Shown here one piece after another: positions 59,092 to 64,000 of a stretch of DNA of 64,000 bases. The number at the start of each line of letters is the position of its first letter. The first letter of the stretch is position 1. The notes under the pieces are model-generated. The model searched no databases. It was given only the letters and a program-made list of their open reading frames with translations, and had not been told where the DNA came from. This DNA comes from an uncultured Desulfobacter sp. Lineage in GTDB: Bacteria; Desulfobacterota; Desulfobacteria; Desulfobacterales; Desulfobacteraceae. The stretch covers positions 682,001 to 746,000 of the forward strand of contig NZ_OY761440.1 in the NCBI RefSeq assembly GCF_963664415.1, written 5' to 3'. A program made the translations under genes and the position numbers.

Positions 59092-60531
59092 TTATTCAAT
59101 GCGCCATGTGGTACCTTGGGGCCCATCCTCCAGGACAATTTTCATTGCCTGAAGCTGATCCCGGATTTCATCGGCCTGAGCAAAATCTTTAGATTTTCGG
59201 GCAGCAGCCCGCTCAGCAATAAGCCCATCAATCACGGCAGGGTCTACATCCTGGTCCGCCATAGCTTTGTCTTTTTTGTCGGCAAAATAGTCATCCGCCG
59301 ACAACATAAAAATGCCCAAAATTTTTGAGGCGGACCTGATATCCGCATAGATGCCGGCCAGAAGTTTTTTGTCACCGTCTCCGGGAGCATCACCGGCATC
59401 ATCCAGCAGCTTATTACCGGTCTTAACCGCATCAAATACTTCGGCCATGGCTTTTGCGGAGTTGAAATCATCGTTCAACGCATCAACAAGCTTTCCCCAC
59501 AACGCACCATGTTCTTGCTCGATCATTTCCGGGGTAATACCTGCCTTATCCAGACGCTCCAGGAAAGCATAAATACGATCAAGCCCTACAGACACCTCGC
59601 GCATACTGTTTTCACTGTAATCAATGGGCGAGCGGTAATGCTTGGACAACAGAAACATACGGATAACTTCGGGACTGTAGTCGGCCAGCACCTCCTTAAT
59701 CATGGTGAAGTTACCCAGGGACTTGGACATCTTTTCATTGTTAATGTCCACAAAACCATTGTGTATCCAGTATTTGACAAAGGGCACACCAAAGGACGCC
59801 TCGCTTTGGGCAATCTCGTTTTCATGGTGGGGGAAAATCAGATCCTTGCCCCCGCCATGGATATCAAAGCTCTCCCCAAGATATTCATAGCTCATGGCTG
59901 AACATTCAATGTGCCAGCCAGGCCGACCTTTTCCCCATGGGCTGTCCCAGGAAGGCTCGCCGGGTTTGGCCGGTTTCCACAACGTAAAATCCAAAGGGCT
60001 TCTCTTTTTCTCGTCCACGGCAATCCGGGCACCGGCCTGCATATCATCGGGATTGCGGTGGGACAATTTTCCGTATTCTTCAAAAGATGAAATGGAAAAA
60101 TAAACATCTCCGCCTTCCACATGGTAGGCCTTACCCAGATCAATCAAGCGCTGGACAAAACGGACAATGTGATCAATATGTTCGGTAGCTTTGGGTGCGA
60201 TGGTGGGCCGAAGCACATTAAGCGCGTCCATCTCATTGTGAAATTCGTCAATATATTTTGTAGTGATGGCAGTACAGGAATCGCCGGTCTCATTGGATTT
60301 TTTGATAATCTTATCATCCACATCCGTAAAATTACGCACATAGGTCACCTCATACCCAAGCTGCATCAGCCACCGGTACACCATATCAAACACCACCACA
60401 GATCTGGCATGGCCGATATGGCTGGTATCATATACAGTGGGACCGCACACATACATCCCGGCTTTATTGGCTTTAATTGGAACAAATTCTTCTTTTTTTC
60501 CACTCAGGGTATTATAAATCCGTAAACTCAT
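59092..60531 (-). CDS. cysS: cysteinyl-tRNA synthetase
   Basis: A 479-aa class I synthetase. The zinc/HIGH region is CGPTVYDTSHIGHARS near residue 29, the signature WHIECSAMS near 205 supplies further zinc ligands, and KMSKSLGNF near 268 is the second catalytic loop. The C-terminus has the DALR helical domain and a short basic end (RAAARKSKDFAQADEIRD). It lies 18 bases downstream of ispF and is probably cotranscribed. Confidence 0.96.
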   Translation of the reverse strand: MSLRIYNTLSGKKEEFVPIKANKAGMYVCGPTVYDTSHIGHARSVVVFDMVYRWLMQLGYEVTYVRNFTDVDDKIIKKSNETGDSCTAITTKYIDEFHNEMDALNVLRPTIAPKATEHIDHIVRFVQRLIDLGKAYHVEGGDVYFSISSFEEYGKLSHRNPDDMQAGARIAVDEKKRSPLDFTLWKPAKPGEPSWDSPWGKGRPGWHIECSAMSYEYLGESFDIHGGGKDLIFPHHENEIAQSEASFGVPFVKYWIHNGFVDINNEKMSKSLGNFTMIKEVLADYSPEVIRMFLLSKHYRSPIDYSENSMREVSVGLDRIYAFLERLDKAGITPEMIEQEHGALWGKLVDALNDDFNSAKAMAEVFDAVKTGNKLLDDAGDAPGDGDKKLLAGIYADIRSASKILGIFMLSADDYFADKKDKAMADQDVDPAVIDGLIAERAAARKSKDFAQADEIRDQLQAMKIVLEDGPQGTTWRIE

Positions 60532-60549
60532 AGCTTTTTATCCTGTATC

Positions 60550-61041
60550 TTAACTTTCATTTTTATGCAGCAGTACCGTGGCCTGGGCCGCAATGCCCTC
60601 TTTTCTGCCGATAAAGCCCAAATGCTCGGTAGTGGTGGCCTTGATGTTCACACGATCCGGAGACAATTCCAGAACCCGGGCGATACAATCGGCCATGGCC
60701 TTTTTATGGGGACTCATTTTCGGGGCCTGGGCAAAGATGGTGCAGTCAAGATTGCCGACCATAAATCCTTTATCCTGAATTTTCCCGTTGCATATACTCA
60801 GAAACCGGGTGGAATCCATGCCTTTGTATGCCGGATCCGTATCCGGAAAATGCTCTCCGATGTCACCCAAGCCCGCAGCCCCTAAAAGGGCGTCGCAAAC
60901 GGCATGCAGCAACACATCCGCATCCGAATGCCCTTTTAACCCCATGGAATGTTCGATCTCGACCCCGCCGATAACCAGCTTAGGCCCGACAACCAACTCA
61001 TGGACATCGGTTCCTGTACCCACCCTTATCTGCATCTGCAA
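60550..61041 (-). CDS. ispF: 2-C-methyl-D-erythritol 2,4-cyclodiphosphate synthase
   Basis: A 163-aa trimeric zinc enzyme of the MEP isoprenoid pathway. Metal ligands lie in GTDVHEL (Asp and His near 10-12), and GHSDADVLLHAVCDALLG and GDIGEHFPDTDP are family signatures. The TTG at 61039-61041 is six bases from AGGAG. The ATG two codons on (61035) is 12 bases away, so either may be used. ispF upstream of cysS is a common arrangement. IspD is not in the window. Confidence 0.94.
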   Translation of the reverse strand: MQMQIRVGTGTDVHELVVGPKLVIGGVEIEHSMGLKGHSDADVLLHAVCDALLGAAGLGDIGEHFPDTDPAYKGMDSTRFLSICNGKIQDKGFMVGNLDCTIFAQAPKMSPHKKAMADCIARVLELSPDRVNIKATTTEHLGFIGRKEGIAAQATVLLHKNES

Positions 61042-61415
61042 GCAAATCTCCTTTTGAACTAAATTGGCCCAATAATATATTCATCTTGAGCCCAAAAATC
61101 CAGTTTAAAAAAACGGTTCAGGACGATTAGATTGTGAAAAAAACGGGGCGGCAAAGACATTGAGCAGTACACTGCATAAAAGAATGGTGTATTTATTTTC
61201 CAGGAAAACACGCAGCATCTTCTTTAATGCACTCCTTTTCGAGCCTGAAACTGGATCATCGAGTAAAAAATAATGTCCGAAACCAAATAACTAATCTTTC
61301 GGACATTATTATATAAGATCGCTGTGTAAGCAACACAGTTCTTTCAACTTTCATTGTGAGCTGAAACACGATAAAAAATCAGGTCAGTTCAGGGCTGGTA
61401 TTGTTGTCTCCCTTT
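61042..61415. other. intergenic region with hairpin and partial family A repeat
   Basis: 374 bases. Besides the terminator at 61265-61310 it contains, at about 61311-61372, a decayed piece of repeat family A (GTGTAAGCAACACAGTTCTTTC, ATTGTGAGCTGAAACACGATA). No gene was recognised in the remainder. Confidence 0.45.
61265..61310 (-). terminator. terminator of the small metal-protein operon
   Basis: AATAATGTCCGAAA (61269-61282) and TTTCGGACATTATT (61297-61310) make a perfect 14-bp stem with a 14-base loop. On the minus strand the stem runs into a T-rich tract, fitting termination of the CGGC/NifX-like operon. Confidence 0.75.
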
Positions 61416-61796
61416 TTACTTAAAGGTGATCGGAGAATAATCCTTGGGCAGATGGGCCGTGCCCAAAGTACAGGGCAGGCCTGAGGCCTGGGAAATATTG
61501 GCTGCGATCTTTTCAATATCCGAACAAAACCCACCTTTGGTCTTATCCCATCCGTCTTCGGTTTTGGACGCAAATGAGCAAGTGCATAAATGAATCGCCT
61601 GGGCCCCTTTAGACTTCAAAATTTTTGCAATGTCCGCCACATTGTCTCCGGGGCACCGGCAGGTAAATACACCTGCCGGCGTGCAGGCATCATAACCGGC
61701 AAACCCCTGGGTGGTTTCCATCATTGTCTTAAAACAATTGGTTAAAGGACATCTGGTTTCATTTTTTTCGCACCGGATAAGTCCGATTTTTGTCAT
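61416..61796 (-). CDS. CGGC-domain-like cysteine-rich metal-binding protein
   Basis: 126 aa from the ATG five bases after GGAGG. A GTG two codons earlier overlaps that site. Nine cysteines are visible, including IRCEKNETRCPLTNC near 7-21, CRCPGD near 47 and HLCTCSFASK near 69. The layout fits the CGGC domain family of presumed metal-binding proteins. It follows the NifX-like gene by about 35 bases on the same strand, so both may handle metal clusters. The biochemical role is unknown. Confidence 0.7.
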   Translation of the reverse strand: MTKIGLIRCEKNETRCPLTNCFKTMMETTQGFAGYDACTPAGVFTCRCPGDNVADIAKILKSKGAQAIHLCTCSFASKTEDGWDKTKGGFCSDIEKIAANISQASGLPCTLGTAHLPKDYSPITFK

Positions 61797-61830
61797 ACGC
61801 ACCTCCTATTATCCTTAAATTTTACTAATC

Positions 61831-62400
61831 TTAACGCTGTCGGCCCATGCCGCTACCGCCGCCCATGCCGCTACCGCCGCCCATGCCTCGGCCACCGCCC
61901 ATACCACGGCCGCAGCCACCCATACCTCGGCCACCGCCGCCCATTCCCCGGCCGCCGCCTCCCATTCCTCTACCCGCCCCCATGCCGGGAGTCCGGGCAT
62001 TGGGGTCTGCCATGGGTCTTTGGGGGGAAGTTCCCGGATTCACGCCTGACTTTTCTTCGGCGGTAGCCTGGGTTACACTTGTCAATTCATTGTTTTTCAG
62101 CCGGGTCACGGCCTGGGCCACGGTACCTGCCTGCCCCGGATACACAGCCACACCTGCTGAATTAAACACCTCCATGGCATTGGGGCCGCAACTGCCGGTT
62201 AAAACGGCCTGAACACCTTTGGAAATCACAAAGGAGGCTGTCTGAATACCTGCGCCTCCGGTCAAATTCATACTCTCATTGGCAAAGCTTTCATAAGCCA
62301 TGGTATCCGTATCAACGATCAAAAGAAAATCACACCTGCCGAACCTGGGATTGATCTCAGCATCCAAGTCTTGACCATATGCGCTGATTGCGACTTTCAT
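61831..62400 (-). CDS. NifX/NifB-like Fe-Mo cofactor-binding protein with Gly/Met tail
   Basis: A 189-aa protein. Residues 1-112 form a dinitrogenase iron-molybdenum cofactor biosynthesis (NifX/NafY/MTH1175-type) domain, with GRCDFLLIVD near 22 and VLTGSCGPNAMEVFN near 66. From about 138 the tail is a repeated GRGMGGG/GSGMGGG low-complexity sequence. No nif genes are nearby, so the domain probably serves another metal cofactor, perhaps for Mo/W enzymes. The tail is encoded by a GC-rich tandem repeat prone to length change. AAGGAG precedes the ATG. Confidence 0.8.
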   Translation of the reverse strand: MKVAISAYGQDLDAEINPRFGRCDFLLIVDTDTMAYESFANESMNLTGGAGIQTASFVISKGVQAVLTGSCGPNAMEVFNSAGVAVYPGQAGTVAQAVTRLKNNELTSVTQATAEEKSGVNPGTSPQRPMADPNARTPGMGAGRGMGGGGRGMGGGGRGMGGCGRGMGGGRGMGGGSGMGGGSGMGRQR

Positions 62401-62675
62401 AAATGCTCCTTAAATATAAAGGGTTGAAAGATTGCTGCACCAGCAAATATTAGCAAGACCCGTACCACCGCGAATAAAACCTATTTTCAACATGTTACAT
62501 TTTAGAGACCCCATCATCAGCAGTAAAAGAAAAACCATGGGTCGCACAATTGCGACAGACTGGCATTGGCATAAACATCAGCCGGACCAAACGACATGAC
62601 CGGTGAATTTCATAATTTGCCAAATTAATTCATCCTTACCTTCCGTTTTTTTTATTTGCCCTCTATAATGCCCAA

Positions 62676-63515
62676 ATGACTGAAATGCCACACAGCGGTA
62701 AAGCACTCGTATTCACAGATCTTGACGGCACCCTTCTGGACCATGATACCTATGGTTTTGAACCGGCGTTGCCGGCCCTGGCCATGCTTGCCCAAAAAAA
62801 GATCCCTGTCATCCTTAATTCCAGCAAAACCCTGGTTGAAATAATTAAAATTCGCAGTGCCCTTGGCAATTGCCACCCTTTTATCGCAGAAAACGGCTCT
62901 GTGGTGGCCGTACCGGAACAGACATTTCCCGGCCTGGCCCAAAAAGATTCTTTATTTCAACAGCAATCAGGGCTCCTGGTTAAACGGCTTGGGGGCGACA
63001 GAAACACGGTTTTAGCCATACTAAATCGTTTACGGCAGACACATGGCTTTTCCTTTGAAGGCTTTGCCGATATGAAGCCGGCCCGGCTTTCACAGGTCAC
63101 GGGACTAACAGAAGCGCAGGTCATACAAGCAGGGCAGCGCCTAAGCACTGAACCCATTCTTTGGAAGGGATCCCCCGAACAATGGGAGGCGTTTACCGGA
63201 CATCTCGCGGACGCCGGCCTTGGCTGGGTCCAGGGCGGACGGTTTATCTCCATATCCCGACCCTTTGAAAAAAAGGACGGGGTGGCCTGCCTACTGAAAC
63301 TTTATACTGCAGATACGGGCAGCGTACCCCTCACCATAGGCCTTGGTGACAGCCCCAATGACCAGGCTATGCTGAATATGATGGACATTGCAGTTGTCAT
63401 CCGTTCAGCCCGCTGTGATCAAATTACGTTAAATCAACCACACACCGTTATCCGCACCACAGCAAAAGGGCCTGAAGGGTGGCAGGAGGCCATGGACACG
63501 ATTTTCAACACATAA
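62676..63515 (+). CDS. mannosyl/glucosyl-3-phosphoglycerate phosphatase
   Basis: A 279-aa HAD phosphatase of the MPGP family. Nucleophile motif FTDLDGTLLD near residues 13-22, NSSKTLVEI near 48, AENGSVVAVP near 70 and the C-terminal GLGDSPNDQAML near 225 are present. It removes phosphate from glycosyl-3-phosphoglycerate to give the solute. The partner gene 15 bases downstream looks like a glucosyl-3-phosphoglycerate synthase, so the product is more likely glucosylglycerate than mannosylglycerate. No ribosome-binding site is evident, and the start could be the fourth codon. Confidence 0.82.
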   Translation: MTEMPHSGKALVFTDLDGTLLDHDTYGFEPALPALAMLAQKKIPVILNSSKTLVEIIKIRSALGNCHPFIAENGSVVAVPEQTFPGLAQKDSLFQQQSGLLVKRLGGDRNTVLAILNRLRQTHGFSFEGFADMKPARLSQVTGLTEAQVIQAGQRLSTEPILWKGSPEQWEAFTGHLADAGLGWVQGGRFISISRPFEKKDGVACLLKLYTADTGSVPLTIGLGDSPNDQAMLNMMDIAVVIRSARCDQITLNQPHTVIRTTAKGPEGWQEAMDTIFNT

Positions 63516-63530
63516 AGGAGGCTTTAACAC

Positions 63531-64000
63531 ATGGGCGATTTTCATCAAAACGGTATTATCACCATATTGCACAACCTCTCCAGGAAGCCGGTGGAAGAGC
63601 TGGAATCCCAGCTCAGTGGATTTTCAAAAAAACGGCCACTGGGCCTGGTGCTGCCCTCTCTTTTCTCCGAGCTTGAAGGACGGGCCCTGGCCCATATTGT
63701 GGAAGAACTGGCCAAGGTCACTTATCTGGATCAAATTGTCATCGGGCTGGATCGGGCCAATGAAGAACAGTATCGGCACGCCCTTAAATTTTTTTCCCGC
63801 CTGCCCCAACACCACCGTATTCTCTGGAACGATGGGCCACGATTACGCGCCATAGACAAAAAACTGACACAGCTGGATCTGGCACCCACGGAAGCAGGCA
63901 AGGGCAGGAACGTCTGGTATTGCTTTGGATATGTTCTGGCATCGAGTCTGGTGGATGCCGTGGCGTTGCATGACTGTGATATCTTGACCTATGAGCGTTC
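63531..64000 (+). CDS. glucosyl-3-phosphoglycerate synthase-like glycosyltransferase (partial)
   Basis: The first 156 codons only; the gene runs off the window. The frame opens ATG GGC GAT TTT behind AAGGAGG. The N-terminal region (ISLVLPSLFSE-like, here GLVLPSLFSELEGRAL near 44-59), IVIGLDRANEEQY near 81 and, near the edge, VALHDCDILTYER with a DxD-type metal motif agree with GT81 glycosyltransferases such as GpgS. Together with the phosphatase directly upstream it would make a compatible solute in two steps. Donor and acceptor are inferred from the family. Confidence 0.75.
   Translation, partial: MGDFHQNGIITILHNLSRKPVEELESQLSGFSKKRPLGLVLPSLFSELEGRALAHIVEELAKVTYLDQIVIGLDRANEEQYRHALKFFSRLPQHHRILWNDGPRLRAIDKKLTQLDLAPTEAGKGRNVWYCFGYVLASSLVDAVALHDCDILTYER

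Noticed and set aside
1..64000. CRISPR arrays, rRNA and tRNA genes
   Set aside because: I looked for regularly spaced 25-40 base direct repeats and for the TTCRA T-loop with flanking stems and found none that I could support. A tRNAscan-SE and CRISPR finder run would settle this.

Overview
The window looks like chromosome of an anaerobic, Gram-negative, sulfate-reducer-like bacterium of the Desulfobacterota (Desulfobacteraceae-like). This is inferred from gene content, not from a search. The indicators are a periplasmic multihaem cytochrome c3-type protein, a YedF selenium-metabolism protein, an EtfBA operon with a membrane HdrD-like Fe-S oxidoreductase, a DVU0524-like protein beside FlgM, a glucosyl/mannosyl-3-phosphoglycerate solute pair and PEP-CTERM exported proteins. 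Housekeeping genes dominate, with two insertion sequences and three families of short palindromic repeats between them. I saw no rRNA, tRNA or CRISPR array.

Layout. 0.2-9.3 kb: yedF, then minus-strand genes for a SPOR protein, a class A penicillin-binding protein, a membrane protein, a zinc-ribbon protein and two PilT-type ATPases (the last members translationally coupled), followed by DivIVA and YggT. 9.5-12.4 kb: DEAD-box helicase, tatA, tatC. 12.7-18.9 kb: zinc-ribbon protein, then an unusual chaperone operon of a 904-aa TPR protein, a J-like protein with an altered HPD motif, a long GrpE-like protein and a short Hsp70. 19.2-23 kb: tetrahaem cytochrome, molybdopterin oxidoreductase, methyltransferase. 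23.4-25.4 kb: an IS110-type element inserted at the edge of a palindromic repeat. 25.4-33.2 kb: small calcium-binding-repeat protein, thyA, etfA-etfB-Fe-S oxidoreductase with a TetR regulator, class II aldolase. 33.2-34.6 kb: flagellar flgM cluster with sigma-28 and sigma-54 type promoters. 34.6-46.1 kb: mazG, cvpA, phoH-pgpH-ybeY-pdxJ, a PAS response regulator, a HAD phosphatase, an S1-repeat protein, uvrC. 46.7-54.1 kb: surface and signalling region with a PEP-CTERM protein, a two-receiver GGDEF protein, a subtilisin behind a sigma-54 promoter and a GEMM-like c-di-GMP riboswitch, and a second PEP-CTERM gene split by an IS701-type element. 54.6-64 kb: uvrB, a CoA-binding protein, glnS, ispF-cysS, two small metal-related proteins, and a phosphoglycerate-glycoside phosphatase and synthase pair cut by the window edge.

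Most unusual points: the self-contained Hsp70/GrpE-like/J-like/TPR operon; the sigma-54 promoter plus divergent GEMM-like leader on the protease gene, next to a GGDEF gene; the IS701 insertion whose removal restores a PEP-CTERM protein in frame; and three independent families of modular palindromic repeats, one of which serves as the landing site of the IS110 element.
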